64,000 bases of DNA from Hyphomicrobiales bacterium (GTDB taxonomy: Bacteria > Pseudomonadota > Alphaproteobacteria > Rhizobiales > Rhizobiaceae). The notes below the pieces were generated by a model that saw only the letters and a list, made by a program, of their open reading frames with translations, ran no database searches and had not been told where the DNA came from. The number at the start of each line of letters is the position of its first letter. Within the stretch, counting starts at the first letter, position 1. The stretch spans positions 1 through 64,000 of the forward strand of contig UCHD01000024.1 of the NCBI GenBank assembly GCA_900472175.1, written 5' to 3'. A program made the position numbers and the translations under genes. Shown one piece after another: positions 20,045 to 28,855 of the stretch.

Positions 20045-20680
20045 ATGAGCGGCACCCTCGTCCTTGTGCGTCACGGCCAGAGCGACTGGAACCTGAAAAA
20101 CCTGTTTACCGGCTGGAAGGATCCCGACCTGACGCCGCTTGGCATCGAAGAAGCCAATGCCGGTGGCAAGGCGCTTGCCGATTACGGCATCAAGTTCGAC
20201 GTCGCCTTCACATCGGTGCTGACGCGCGCCCAGCACACGCTGAAGCTTATCCTCGATAATCTCGGCCAGCCCGATCTGGAAACCATCAAGGCCCAGGCGC
20301 TCAACGAGCGCGACTATGGCGATCTCTCCGGCCTGAACAAGGACGATGCCCGCGCCAAGTGGGGCGAGGAACAGGTGCATATCTGGCGCCGTTCCTACGA
20401 CGTCCCGCCGCCGGGCGGCGAAAGCCTGAAGGACACCGGTGCCCGCGTCTGGCCCTATTACATGACCGACATCCTGCCGCGCGTTCTGGCAGGCGAGAAG
20501 GTTCTGGTCGCCGCACATGGCAATTCGCTGCGCTCGCTGCTGATGGTTCTCGACCGGCTGGACCGCGAACAGATCCTCTCGGTCAATCTCGCGACCGGCG
20601 TGCCGATGGTCTACAAGCTGAAGGCAGACTCCACCGTCGCTTCCAAGGAAGTGCTCGGCGACATGTCCGGCGCTCATTGA
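20045..20680 (+). CDS. gpmA: 2,3-bisphosphoglycerate-dependent phosphoglycerate mutase
   Basis: GpmA interconverts 3- and 2-phosphoglycerate. The phospho-acceptor His is H10 in [11 protein letters not shown]; the acid ERDYGDLSG and the second catalytic His in [10 protein letters not shown] are present. At 211 residues it is the short form found in alphaproteobacteria. The start at 20045 has a strong CCGGAGGAAT site. A strong terminator follows at 20705, closing the mepA-to-gpmA direction of transcription. Confidence 0.97.
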   Translation: MSGTLVLVRHGQSDWNLKNLFTGWKDPDLTPLGIEEANAGGKALADYGIKFDVAFTSVLTRAQHTLKLILDNLGQPDLETIKAQALNERDYGDLSGLNKDDARAKWGEEQVHIWRRSYDVPPPGGESLKDTGARVWPYYMTDILPRVLAGEKVLVAAHGNSLRSLLMVLDRLDREQILSVNLATGVPMVYKLKADSTVASKEVLGDMSGAH

Positions 20681-20704
20681 GCGCTAGACTATCTTCAGGT
20701 AATT

Positions 20705-20726
20705 GGGCCGCGCAAGCGGCCCTTTT
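20705..20726 (+). terminator. Intrinsic terminator after gpmA
   Basis: GGGCCGC, loop GCAA, then GCGGCCC followed by TTTTC. It is a compact seven-pair GC stem with a stable tetraloop and T-run, 24 bases after the gpmA stop. Confidence 0.85.
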
Positions 20727-20730
20727 CATG

Positions 20731-21603
20731 TCAGACCTTGCCGGCCTCCCAGCCGAGCATCGCCCGCTTGCGGGTAAGACCCCAATGATAGCCGGTCAAC
20801 GCGCCGCTTTTGCCGAGCGCCCGGTGACAGGGAACCACGAACGAGATCGGGTTGCGGCCGACGGCGGCCCCGACAGCGCGCGAGGCGGTGGGCTGGCCGA
20901 TATCGCAGGCGATGTCGGAATAGGTGACGGCCTTGCCCATCGGGATTTTCAACAGCGATTCCCAGACGCGGATCTGAAAATCTGAGCCGATCAGCACGAC
21001 GCGCAGCGGCTCCTCCGCATTCCATTCCCTGGCATCGAAAATGCGGGCCGCATAACCGGCGGTCGCCGCACTATCCTCGATAAACTGTGCATTCGGCCAG
21101 CGGCTGGCCATATCTTCGAAGCTGGCTTTTTCATCGCCGGCATCATTGAAGGCCAGGCCGGCCAGGCCGCGATCGGTGACCATCACCAGCGCCACACCGA
21201 ACGGGCACGGATGGAATCCGTAACGGATCGTCAGGCCACCGCCGCGCAGCTTCCATTCGCCGGGCGACATCGCCTCATGCGTGACGAAAAGGTCGTGCAG
21301 GCGCGAGGGGCCTGATAGGCCGAGTTCGAAACTGGTTTCCAGAAGCGGCAGCTCTTCCTGACGCAGCAGACGCTTGGCGTGATCGAGCGTCACGGCCTGA
21401 AGGAAGGCCTTGGGCGATAAGCCCGCCCAACGCGTAAAGGTTTTCTGCAGCTGCGTCGGCGACTGGCCGAGATCGCTGGCAATGGCATCGAGAGATGGCT
21501 GATCGCGATAATTCTCGGTCAGCAGTTCGACCACACGGCTGACCGTCTCGTAATCGCTGCCATGCGGCGTGATATCGGTAGGCTTCGATGTCTTGATGTC
21601 CAT
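20731..21603 (-). CDS. AraC-type HTH / methylated-DNA-cysteine methyltransferase fusion
   Basis: This 290-residue protein joins an AraC-type helix-turn-helix (about 20-115, LDAIASDLGQSPTQLQKTF) to an O6-alkylguanine-DNA methyltransferase domain. The acceptor is C259 in VVPCHRALG, with the Asn hinge region AAVGRNPISF just before it. It repairs O6-methylguanine by suicidal alkyl transfer. The Ada N-terminal zinc domain that senses methylphosphotriesters is absent, so any regulation must use the C-terminal cysteine or be constitutive. It is convergent with gpmA, with the gpmA terminator between them. Confidence 0.92.
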   Translation of the reverse strand: MDIKTSKPTDITPHGSDYETVSRVVELLTENYRDQPSLDAIASDLGQSPTQLQKTFTRWAGLSPKAFLQAVTLDHAKRLLRQEELPLLETSFELGLSGPSRLHDLFVTHEAMSPGEWKLRGGGLTIRYGFHPCPFGVALVMVTDRGLAGLAFNDAGDEKASFEDMASRWPNAQFIEDSAATAGYAARIFDAREWNAEEPLRVVLIGSDFQIRVWESLLKIPMGKAVTYSDIACDIGQPTASRAVGAAVGRNPISFVVPCHRALGKSGALTGYHWGLTRKRAMLGWEAGKV

Positions 21604-21667
21604 GGTCGTATCTCCTTGATGTCAGAGATAATCATTCCAACCAGGGTATCGCCACCCGATTCTTGAT

Positions 21668-22165
21668 CTACCGGCGTTTCACCGTCGCCAGCGCACCGGA
21701 AAAAGCCGTGGCAAACGTCTCGCGATCGTCGCGGTTAAGGAAGGAGCCAATATCGGTAGTTCGCTGCCGGTCGCTGAGCTGCATCGAGACGATGCCGATC
21801 TCCTGATGGCGCGAAATGTTAAATCGCGTCCAGAAGGGATTGAACCGGTGCTCGGTCATGCGGCCTGCCGGATTGAACTTACGCACGCAGACATCGGTGC
21901 GCGACACGCGGATTTCCTCGCGGGCGCGGGCGGAGCGGTAGTTCAGCCAGAAGGCACCGAACAGAAGCAGAAAATCCAGCCCGAAGAAAAACACGATCGG
22001 CCAGGCGCCGATGACGACGAAAACGAAGATATGCACGAGGCTCATCAGGGCGGCGATGAACAGGAACACCTTGAAGCCCCTGATCCCGAGCGAACGGTAT
22101 GGTGTCAGCTCGGCTGCGAAAACCGGCTGTTCTTCCCTGACACTCTCGGCGTTGCCATCGTTCAT
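21668..22165 (-). CDS. DUF2244 integral membrane protein
   Basis: This 165-residue protein has the DUF2244 layout: a cytosolic N-terminus with TPYRSLGIRGF, two adjacent membrane helices (about 30-75), then a soluble C-terminal domain with FNPFWTRFNI. Function is unknown in the family. It is transcribed away from nth, and the two start codons are only 22 bases apart, so their promoters must overlap the opposing gene ends. Confidence 0.85.
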   Translation of the reverse strand: MNDGNAESVREEQPVFAAELTPYRSLGIRGFKVFLFIAALMSLVHIFVFVVIGAWPIVFFFGLDFLLLFGAFWLNYRSARAREEIRVSRTDVCVRKFNPAGRMTEHRFNPFWTRFNISRHQEIGIVSMQLSDRQRTTDIGSFLNRDDRETFATAFSGALATVKRR

Positions 22166-22187
22166 GGCGAATGACTATAGATGCAGG

Positions 22188-22952
22188 ATGAAAAACGTGA
22201 AGCCAAAATCAGCAGCCAAGCCGGCGAAAGCCAAATCCGCGACAACCGGCCGCGCCATGACAAAGCCGAAAACGATCTACAGCAAGGCGGAGATCGAGGA
22301 GATTTTCCGGCGTTTCTCGATCCAGCGGCCCGAGCCGAAGGGCGAGCTGGAACACGTCAATCCATTCACGCTGGTCGTTGCGGTGGCGCTATCGGCGCAG
22401 GCGACCGACGCGGGGGTGAACAAGGCGACGCGGGCGCTTTTTGCCATCGCCGACACGCCGGAAAAGATGGTTGATCTCGGCGAGGAACAGGTTCGCGACT
22501 ACATCAAGACCATCGGGCTTTACCGCAACAAGGCAAAGAATGTCATTGCGCTCAGCGAAAAACTGATCGCGGATTTTGGCGGCGAAGTGCCACGCACCCG
22601 CGAGGAACTGATCACCCTGCCCGGCGTTGGCCGCAAGACCGCCAATGTGGTTCTCTCCATGGCCTTCGGGCAGGCGACCATGGCTGTCGATACGCATATC
22701 TTCCGTATCGCCAACCGGCTCTGTCTGGCACCGGGGAAGACCCCGGACGAGATTGAGCACCAGTTGATGCAGATCATCCCCGATCACTATCTCTACCATG
22801 CGCATCACTGGCTGATCCTGCATGGGCGCTATTGCTGCAAGGCGCGCAAGCCGGAGTGCCAGCGATGCGTGATTGCCGATATCTGCAAGTCCGCCGAAAA
22901 GACCAGCGAGATGCCCGCACCGCTGGTCGAGCTGCCAGCTCAGATCATCTGA
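22188..22952 (+). CDS. nth: Endonuclease III
   Basis: Nth is a bifunctional DNA glycosylase/AP lyase for oxidised pyrimidines. The helix-hairpin-helix with catalytic Lys is LPGVGRKTANVVL, the catalytic Asp is in AVDTHIFRIANRL, and the 4Fe-4S cluster ligands follow the C-x6-C-x2-C-x5-C pattern in CKARKPECQRCVIADIC. The start at 22188 gives a basic Lys/Ala-rich extension; ATG at 22257 would give the conserved core only and leave more room for a promoter. Its 3' end overlaps that of the convergent tetR gene by eight bases. Confidence 0.95.
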   Translation: MKNVKPKSAAKPAKAKSATTGRAMTKPKTIYSKAEIEEIFRRFSIQRPEPKGELEHVNPFTLVVAVALSAQATDAGVNKATRALFAIADTPEKMVDLGEEQVRDYIKTIGLYRNKAKNVIALSEKLIADFGGEVPRTREELITLPGVGRKTANVVLSMAFGQATMAVDTHIFRIANRLCLAPGKTPDEIEHQLMQIIPDHYLYHAHHWLILHGRYCCKARKPECQRCVIADICKSAEKTSEMPAPLVELPAQII

Positions 22953-23523
22953 TGGAAATGCCGTCGATCAGGGCGGCGATCGCCGCCTCATAGTGATCCC
23001 GCCTGCCGCCTGCTTCGATGGCCAGCGCCGCCCGGTCGAAGGATGCGGACAATAACTGGGCGAAGGCGTCAAGCAGTGTGACGTCCTTGCCGTTGGCCGC
23101 AAACAGATCTGCCAGGCCAGCCTTCAGGCTTGCCTCGACATGCTCCGCATCGATGATCTGCAGGTTGGGAAGGCCGAGAATGGCAGGCCCATCGAGCAGG
23201 AGAAGCCGTGTGCGGCCAGGCACGGCCATTGCATCGAAATAACCGCGTGCACCCGTGAGGAGAGCGTCGCGCGCATTGCTCAAGCCAGCGGCCGAGGCCT
23301 CGATCTCCGCCCCCACCTGACGCGCCTCGTCTGCGACGATGGCTGCAAACAGCGCCTTCTTGTCCTCGAAATGATGATAGAGCGCGCCGCGTGTCACACC
23401 GGCTGCACTGGCGATGTCAGGCGTCGCCGTCTCAGCGTAGCCTTTCTCGACAAAAAGCTGCCGCGCTGCCGCCATCAGGGCGAGGCGCATGCTTTCGGTT
23501 CGTTCCTTGTTGGTCCGTCGCAT
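22945..23523 (-). CDS. TetR/AcrR-family repressor
   Basis: This 192-residue repressor has a standard TetR HTH (about residues 28-55, [23 protein letters not shown]) and a helical ligand-binding domain. It is divergent from a VOC-family protein. Two palindromes lie between the genes (23535-23555 and 23568-23582); the first is 12 bases upstream of this start and the second is beside the VOC promoter. The simplest model is a repressor of itself and the VOC gene, released by a toxic electrophile or antibiotic; the ligand is unknown. Confidence 0.9.
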   Translation of the reverse strand: MRRTNKERTESMRLALMAAARQLFVEKGYAETATPDIASAAGVTRGALYHHFEDKKALFAAIVADEARQVGAEIEASAAGLSNARDALLTGARGYFDAMAVPGRTRLLLLDGPAILGLPNLQIIDAEHVEASLKAGLADLFAANGKDVTLLDAFAQLLSASFDRAALAIEAGGRRDHYEAAIAALIDGISIR

Positions 23524-23534
23524 TTTTCACCTTT

Positions 23535-23555
23535 ACATACAATCTGAATGTATGT
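23535..23555. promoter_or_regulatory. TetR operator 1 (inverted repeat)
   Basis: ACATACA and TGTATGT flank a 7-base spacer, giving 7-bp perfect arms. It matches the half-site of operator 2 (centres 30 bases apart, about three helical turns) and lies directly upstream of the tetR start. Confidence 0.75.
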
Positions 23556-23567
23556 TATTTACAAAAA

Positions 23568-23582
23568 CATACAGACTGTATG
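23568..23582. promoter_or_regulatory. TetR operator 2 (perfect palindrome)
   Basis: CATACAG-A-CTGTATG is a perfect 15-base palindrome about 25 bases ahead of the VOC gene start. Sharing the CATACA half-site with operator 1 suggests co-operative binding on one DNA face. Confidence 0.75.
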
Positions 23583-23606
23583 ATAATTTCACCCGGAGGA
23601 AAAGAG

Positions 23607-24032
23607 ATGAAAATCACCAGCTATTATCCCGTCATAATGACCCGCGACGTTCAGGGCACCACCGAGTTCTACGTTCGGCATTTCGGCTTCAAAGCGCTGT
23701 TTACGACCGACTGGTACGTTCACCTCCAATCCACAGAGAACGAGCATGTGACACTCGCCATTCTTGACGGCAGCCACCAGACGATCCCTGAAAAATCACG
23801 CGGCACCGCTTCCGGGCTTCTCCTCAATTTCGAAGTTGAGAATCCGGATGCACTCTATACGGAGTTTCAGGCGGCGGGGCTGCCAATCCTCCTCACACTG
23901 CGCAATGAGGATTTCGGCCAACGGCATTTCATCACTGCTGATCCGAACGGCGTGCTGATCGATGTGATCAAGCCGATCCCGCCGACGGCGGAATTTGCGG
24001 TACACTATGAAACATCCATTCTACCCGCCTGA
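23607..24032 (+). CDS. VOC-family (glyoxalase/bleomycin-resistance fold) protein
   Basis: This 141-residue protein is a single vicinal-oxygen-chelate module pair: the N-terminal half starts [22 protein letters not shown], and the second half has [18 protein letters not shown], where Asp/Glu residues often bind metal. Proteins of this type act as lyases, dioxygenases or drug-binding resistance proteins. The ATG follows CGGAGGAAAAGAG. Control by the divergent TetR through two operators suggests an inducible detoxification role. Confidence 0.85.
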   Translation: MKITSYYPVIMTRDVQGTTEFYVRHFGFKALFTTDWYVHLQSTENEHVTLAILDGSHQTIPEKSRGTASGLLLNFEVENPDALYTEFQAAGLPILLTLRNEDFGQRHFITADPNGVLIDVIKPIPPTAEFAVHYETSILPA

Positions 24033-24038
24033 TCCGGA

Positions 24039-25304
24039 TCAAGCCGTCTTGCGTTCGCTCAGAGAATAGGCGAGCGCCGAGACCGGCAGCGCCAGACCCA
24101 GCATCGAGGCGGCCCACCAGCCGCCTTGCGCATACAGCCAGCCGCCAAGCGCCGATCCGGCGGCGCCACCGGCAAAGAACGCGGCCATGTAGAGCCCGTT
24201 GAGGCGGCTGCGATATTCGGCACCCAGCACGAAGATGGCCCGTTGGCCAAGAACCAGATTGGTAACAACACCAAAATCGAGGAGAACGGCGGCGAAGGTG
24301 AGAAGGCCGAGCGCCCACGCAGATCCCACCGGAGCGATATGCGTGACGAGGAAGGCGGCGGCGACAGAGACCATCGACAAGCGCGTTGCAGCATAGCTCC
24401 AGCCCTTGTCGGCAAGCCGTCCGCTGATCGGTGCGGCGATAGCACCCGCAGCACCGGCCAACGCGAATAACGCAATCTGCCCCTGCGACAGGCCGAATTC
24501 CGGCCCCGACAACAGCAAAGGCGCTGTTGTCCAGAACAGGCTGAACGCGGCGAACATGAACGCGTGATAGAGCGAGCGGCGGCGCAGGATCGGCGTGGTT
24601 GCGACCAGCCGGCCCATCGAGGCAAGCAGGGCGCCATAGCTCAGACCCGCCTGCGGAATGCGCGGCGGCAGGGCGCGGGCGAGAACGAGGGAGAGCACCA
24701 CCAGCGCCGCTGCCGAAATGAAGAACACCATATGCCAGGGCAGGAATTCGGCAATGAAGCTCGAGGCTGGCCGCGCCAGCATGATGCCGACCATCAGGCC
24801 GCTCATGACATTACCGACAGCCTGGCCGCGATGCGCCTCCGGCGCCATATGCGCCGCATAGGGCACGATGATCTGAATGGCCACGGAGCCAAGCCCTATA
24901 AAGAACGCCGAGGCCAGAAACGGCAGCGGCGTCGAGGCGAGGCCCGCCCCGACCACGGCGAGCGTTCCGAGCGCCATGACCGACAGGATCAGCTTGCGAT
25001 TTTCAAAGAGGTCGCCCAGCGGCACGATCAACAGAAGGCCGATGCCGTAGCCGATCTGCGTCAACGTGACGATCAAGCCTGCGGCCCCGGGCGACAGGCC
25101 AAGCGAGGCGCTGATCGGGCCGATCAGCGGCTGTGCATAATAGAGATTGGCGGCAATCAGGCCGCAGGCGGCAGCCAGAAGGAACATCATTCCCGATGAC
25201 ATCGCCTGCGGTTCCACCGCCTTGAATTCAGTGGGCTTCAATCCAGGGGCTTCGGATTCTGGGGTCTCGGCAGCAAAATCTGCCGGTCTTGCGATATGGG
25301 TCAC
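24039..25304 (-). CDS. MFS efflux transporter
   Basis: This 421-residue transporter has about 12 membrane helices and the DHA1 drug:H+ antiporter look, including PLGDLFENRKLILSVMALG (loop 2-3 motif A) and the motif C-like GSVAIQIIVPYAAHMAPEAHRGQAVG. A cytosolic acidic N-terminus of about 30 residues precedes helix 1. It lies 28 bases downstream of a TetR gene on the same strand, implying a tetR-mfs operon. Likely substrates are small toxic compounds or sugars; none can be named. Confidence 0.88.
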   Translation of the reverse strand: MTHIARPADFAAETPESEAPGLKPTEFKAVEPQAMSSGMMFLLAAACGLIAANLYYAQPLIGPISASLGLSPGAAGLIVTLTQIGYGIGLLLIVPLGDLFENRKLILSVMALGTLAVVGAGLASTPLPFLASAFFIGLGSVAIQIIVPYAAHMAPEAHRGQAVGNVMSGLMVGIMLARPASSFIAEFLPWHMVFFISAAALVVLSLVLARALPPRIPQAGLSYGALLASMGRLVATTPILRRRSLYHAFMFAAFSLFWTTAPLLLSGPEFGLSQGQIALFALAGAAGAIAAPISGRLADKGWSYAATRLSMVSVAAAFLVTHIAPVGSAWALGLLTFAAVLLDFGVVTNLVLGQRAIFVLGAEYRSRLNGLYMAAFFAGGAAGSALGGWLYAQGGWWAASMLGLALPVSALAYSLSERKTA

Positions 25305-25332
25305 GATCGTCTCAATTCCGTGTCAAAAAAGG

Positions 25333-25953
25333 TTAGCTGAGCAGTTTCATCGCCACATCGGCGACTGCCGTCATCTCAGCACGGCTGCGGCCGGTTTTCC
25401 CGACGATGCGCATACCTTGCAACAGGCAGAGCAGTGCACGGGCCGTATCGGCGGCATCAATGCCGGCGGGTATCGATCCATCCGACTGGCCAAGCAGAAT
25501 GCAGTCCCTCATCACCGCCTCGTTGGTGGCATGCGCGACATCGACGCGCTCGGCAGCAACCGGATCGGATGCCGCCAGTTCCGCGGCCGTTGCGATGACG
25601 AGACAGCCGCGCTGGCCAAGTTCGCCACAGGCGGCCTCGGCATAAAATTGCAGTGCGGCCCTGATCTTGTCCCTGCCAAGCGCGTGAGGTGCAATTGCAG
25701 CCTTGAGCTTCGTGCTACGCAGGACCCGGTACCGGTCGAAGGCGGCAAGCAGGATGCCGCGCTTATCTTTGAAGGCCTTATAGATACTGCCGGGAGTCAG
25801 CTGCATCGCATCGGCGAGATCGCCGATCGACGTTCCGTGATAGCCACGCGCCGAGAAGACATCGATGGCGCGCTCAAGCGCAACATCGGTATTAAACTCC
25901 CGTGGACGGCCCCGTGGTCGCTGGTCCTGAAATGTTTCTGCTACCGTTTCCAT
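25333..25953 (-). CDS. TetR/AcrR-family repressor of the downstream MFS gene
   Basis: A TetR HTH (IGDLADAMQLTPGSIYKAFKDKRGILLAAF) precedes a ligand-binding domain carrying CGELGQRGCLVIATAAELA, a block typical of the C-terminal TetR_C group with cysteines. I chose the ATG at 25953 (206 aa) because longer in-frame starts lie inside a 26-base palindrome at 25961-25986. That palindrome is placed for autoregulation of this tetR-mfs unit. Two nearby cysteines in the ligand domain might sense oxidants or electrophiles; this is speculative. Confidence 0.87.
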   Translation of the reverse strand: METVAETFQDQRPRGRPREFNTDVALERAIDVFSARGYHGTSIGDLADAMQLTPGSIYKAFKDKRGILLAAFDRYRVLRSTKLKAAIAPHALGRDKIRAALQFYAEAACGELGQRGCLVIATAAELAASDPVAAERVDVAHATNEAVMRDCILLGQSDGSIPAGIDAADTARALLCLLQGMRIVGKTGRSRAEMTAVADVAMKLLS

Positions 25954-25960
25954 GAACACC

Positions 25961-25986
25961 ATATAGGAAATGAACATTTCCTATAT
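25961..25986. promoter_or_regulatory. Perfect 26-base palindromic operator
   Basis: The arm ATATAGGAAATG and its exact reverse complement are separated by AA: 12 perfect base pairs. It begins eight bases upstream of the tetR start at 25953, so it is the probable self-operator. Confidence 0.8.
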
Positions 25987-26094
25987 CAAGTAAAAATTTG
26001 CGTGCGCGTGCTCTTTTTCGTTTTACGCTTCCAAAGTCCCGGAAATCCGCTATTACCGGACACCGACTGACACAATAATCCAGGCGGTTTCCGG

Positions 26095-27087
26095 ATGACA
26101 AAATTCGACGTGCTCACAATCGGCAATGCGATTGTGGATATTATTGCGCGCTGCGACGACGCATTCCTTGTCCATAACGGCATTATCAAGAGCGCGATGA
26201 ACCTGATCGACGCTGACAGGGCGGAACTGCTCTATTCGCGCATGGGGCCAGCTCTGGAAGCCTCCGGCGGCAGCGCCGGCAACACGGCAGCGGGCATCGC
26301 CAGCCTCGGTGGCCGGGCGGCCTATTTCGGCAAGGTTGCCAACGACCAGCTCGGTGAAATCTTCACCCATGACATTCGCGCCCAGGGCGTTCATTTCGAG
26401 ACCAGACCGCTGGACGATCTCCCACCGACCGCCCGCTCGATGATCTTCGTCACCGAGGATGGCGAGCGCTCGATGAACACCTATCTCGGCGCCTGCGTCG
26501 AGCTTGGACCGGAAGACGTCGAGCCGTCCGTGGTTGCCGAAGCCGCCGTCACCTATTTCGAAGGCTATCTGTGGGATCCGCCACTGGCCAAGGACGCGAT
26601 CCGCGAATGCGCCCGCATTGCCCATGCGAATGGCCGTGAAGTGGCGATGACGCTGTCCGACAGTTTCTGCGTTCATCGCTACCGGGCGGAATTCCTCGAC
26701 CTGATGCGTTCGGGCACCGTCGACATCGTCTTTGCCAACCGGGCCGAAGCTCTGGCGCTATACGAGACGGAAGACTTTGAACAGGCGCTCGCCATGATCT
26801 CCAAGGATTGCAAGCTGGCTGCTGTCACGTTGAGCGAAGAAGGTTCGATCGTCGTCAAGGGTGATGAGCGGGTCAAGGTCGAGGCAACAACAGTTAGCCG
26901 CGTTGTCGATACGACAGGTGCAGGCGACCTCTATGCCGCCGGCTTCCTGCACGGCTACACGACGGGACGGACATTGGCCGATTGCGGCAAGCTCGGCAGC
27001 CTAGCGGCAGGTATCGTCATCGAGCAGGTCGGTCCCCGCCCGATGATCTCGCTGTCCGCCGCCGCAAAGGAAGCCGGTCTGCTCTGA
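26095..27087 (+). CDS. PfkB-family carbohydrate/adenosine kinase
   Basis: This 330-residue kinase belongs to the ribokinase/PfkB family and resembles rhizobial proteins labelled adenosine kinase. PfkB signature 1 is SGGSAGNTAAGIASLGGRAAYFGKV and signature 2 is DTTGAGDLYAAGFLHGY, which holds the catalytic Asp and anion hole (GAGD). The N-terminus KFDVLTIGNAIVDIIA and the acceptor region are intact. It would phosphorylate a ribosyl or sugar hydroxyl with ATP. It stands alone on the plus strand, so its own promoter must lie in 25987-26094. Confidence 0.92.
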   Translation: MTKFDVLTIGNAIVDIIARCDDAFLVHNGIIKSAMNLIDADRAELLYSRMGPALEASGGSAGNTAAGIASLGGRAAYFGKVANDQLGEIFTHDIRAQGVHFETRPLDDLPPTARSMIFVTEDGERSMNTYLGACVELGPEDVEPSVVAEAAVTYFEGYLWDPPLAKDAIRECARIAHANGREVAMTLSDSFCVHRYRAEFLDLMRSGTVDIVFANRAEALALYETEDFEQALAMISKDCKLAAVTLSEEGSIVVKGDERVKVEATTVSRVVDTTGAGDLYAAGFLHGYTTGRTLADCGKLGSLAAGIVIEQVGPRPMISLSAAAKEAGLL

Positions 27088-27109
27088 CCGGCTTGCCGGA
27101 GCAAAAATC

Positions 27110-27649
27110 CTACTTGAAAGCTTCGCCCGGATAGGCACCCCAGATTTCACCCTGTGAAATCCAGCCTTCCGCGCCTTGCGCCTCGGCGCGGCACCATTCG
27201 CCGTTGCACTCGCCGACATGGACGACAACGCCCGGCTCGATGCGGGCAACGATGGCGCCGCCCGCCTGCGGATCGCGCCGCATGTTGACGAACACGCCCT
27301 CGCCTTTGCCGCGCATCCACGGGGCTGCAACCGCCGTCCGGTCACCCGAAAGCAGCGCCTGGTTGACCCAGCCTTCCGTGCCGTCGGCATCGCGGATTTT
27401 GCGCCAGTTGTCATATTCCTGGGTCACTTCAACCGGCACGCCCGACTTCAGATAACGCCAGGCCACCGCATAATCGACACTCGGGCCCACGCGCAGATTG
27501 ACGCTCTTGGACTTCAGGCTGACGAAGCGCGGCAAAGGCAGGCCACTGGCGCCCTTGGCCGCCTGGGCAAAGACCGGTGCCGCCTCGATGGCGGCAAATG
27601 ACAGGGTGGCTGCGACAACGAAAGCGAGCCTGGAAAGGAACTGACGCAT
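27110..27649 (-). CDS. Exported SH3-domain protein
   Basis: This 179-residue protein has a signal peptide (MRQFLSRLAFVVAATLSFAAI through APVFAQA) and two bacterial SH3 repeats: RFVSLKSKSVNLRVGPSVDY and FVNMRRDPQAGGAIVARIEPG. The repeated WxxxxxGxxGWV and GEWCRAEAQGAEGWIS blocks mark the SH3b ends. It probably sits in the periplasm and binds peptidoglycan or partners. The family is conserved in Rhizobiales without a defined role. The start at 27649 removes four residues from the longest frame and leaves a standard signal. Confidence 0.85.
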   Translation of the reverse strand: MRQFLSRLAFVVAATLSFAAIEAAPVFAQAAKGASGLPLPRFVSLKSKSVNLRVGPSVDYAVAWRYLKSGVPVEVTQEYDNWRKIRDADGTEGWVNQALLSGDRTAVAAPWMRGKGEGVFVNMRRDPQAGGAIVARIEPGVVVHVGECNGEWCRAEAQGAEGWISQGEIWGAYPGEAFK

Positions 27650-27845
27650 GACGAAATCCATTTTCCAAAAAATTCAGATGCTTGCAGTTTTTTCTCTGAC
27701 CGGCCCCGCTGAAGACACGCAAATCGTCCGGGAACATCTCGAGTTTTGTTTGTCTTCCCCACCGGGTCTGGTAGAAAATGGAACTGCAGGGAGAACGATC
27801 ACTCATCTTGGTTAAAAACCCGTCAACAAGGCGAAGCAGGCAGCA

Positions 27846-28850
27846 ATGACCGCGAAGAAAAAACCCAAGGTCTACATCACCCGCAAACTGCCGGATGTCG
27901 TCGAGACGCGCATGCGCGAACTGTTTGACGCGGAGCTGAACATTGATGACACACCCCGCACGCAGCCTGAACTCGTGGCAGCGGTGAAGCGGGCCGATGT
28001 GCTTGTTCCAACACTTACCGACCGGATTGATGCGGCGCTGATCGAGCAGGCCGGACCGCAGCTGAAACTGATCGCCAGCTTTTCCAATGGTGTGGATCAT
28101 ATCGACGTCGATGCCGCCGCGCGCCATGGCATAACCGTTACCAACACGCCGAACGTCCTGACCGAAGATACGGCCGACATGGCGTTGGCGCTCATTCTGG
28201 CCGTGCCGCGCCGCCTGGCCGAAGGATCGCGAATACTCACCGACAGGAAAGAGGAATGGGCCGGCTGGTCACCGACCTGGATGCTCGGGCGCCGCATCTC
28301 CGGCAAGCGTATCGGCATTGTCGGCATGGGACGGATCGGCACCGCCGTTGCCCGCCGCGCCAAGGCCTTCGGACTGTCGATCCACTATCACAACCGCCAC
28401 CGCGTCAGCACCGAGACCGAGGAAAAGCTGGAGGCGACCTATTGGGACAGCCTCGACCAGATGCTCGCCCGCGTCGATATCGTCTCGGTCAATTGTCCGT
28501 CGACACCCGCAACCTACCACCTGCTTTCGGCACGGCGGCTGGCGCTGATGCAGCCGACCAGCTACATCGTCAACACGGCGCGCGGCGGCATTATCGATGA
28601 AGTCGCGCTGATCAAATGCCTGCGCGAAGGCAAGATCGCCGGGGCCGGGCTCGACGTGTTCGAAAACGAACCGTCCGTCAACCCGAAGCTCGTCAAACTT
28701 GCCAGCGAAGGCAAGGTCGTGCTGTTGCCGCATATGAGTTCGGCAACGCTCGAGGGACGTGTCGACATGGGTGACAAGGTGGTGATCAATATCCGCACGT
28801 TCTTCGACGGGCACCGCCCGCCGGATCGCGTCCTGCCCGGCCGCGATTGA
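27846..28850 (+). CDS. D-2-hydroxyacid dehydrogenase (glyoxylate reductase / D-glycerate dehydrogenase type)
   Basis: This 334-residue enzyme is of the GyaR/GRHPR type. The NAD(P) loop GIVGMGRIGTAVARRAKAFGL is present; catalytic residues are the Arg in VNTARGGIIDE, Glu in FENEPSVNP and His in LLPHMSSAT. It interconverts glyoxylate/glycolate or hydroxypyruvate/glycerate. It is distinct in sequence from the shorter paralogue at 7481-8440. It is divergent from the SH3 protein and convergent with the GNAT gene, with a five-base gap at the 3' ends. Confidence 0.92.
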   Translation: MTAKKKPKVYITRKLPDVVETRMRELFDAELNIDDTPRTQPELVAAVKRADVLVPTLTDRIDAALIEQAGPQLKLIASFSNGVDHIDVDAAARHGITVTNTPNVLTEDTADMALALILAVPRRLAEGSRILTDRKEEWAGWSPTWMLGRRISGKRIGIVGMGRIGTAVARRAKAFGLSIHYHNRHRVSTETEEKLEATYWDSLDQMLARVDIVSVNCPSTPATYHLLSARRLALMQPTSYIVNTARGGIIDEVALIKCLREGKIAGAGLDVFENEPSVNPKLVKLASEGKVVLLPHMSSATLEGRVDMGDKVVINIRTFFDGHRPPDRVLPGRD

Positions 28851-28855
28851 TCCCC

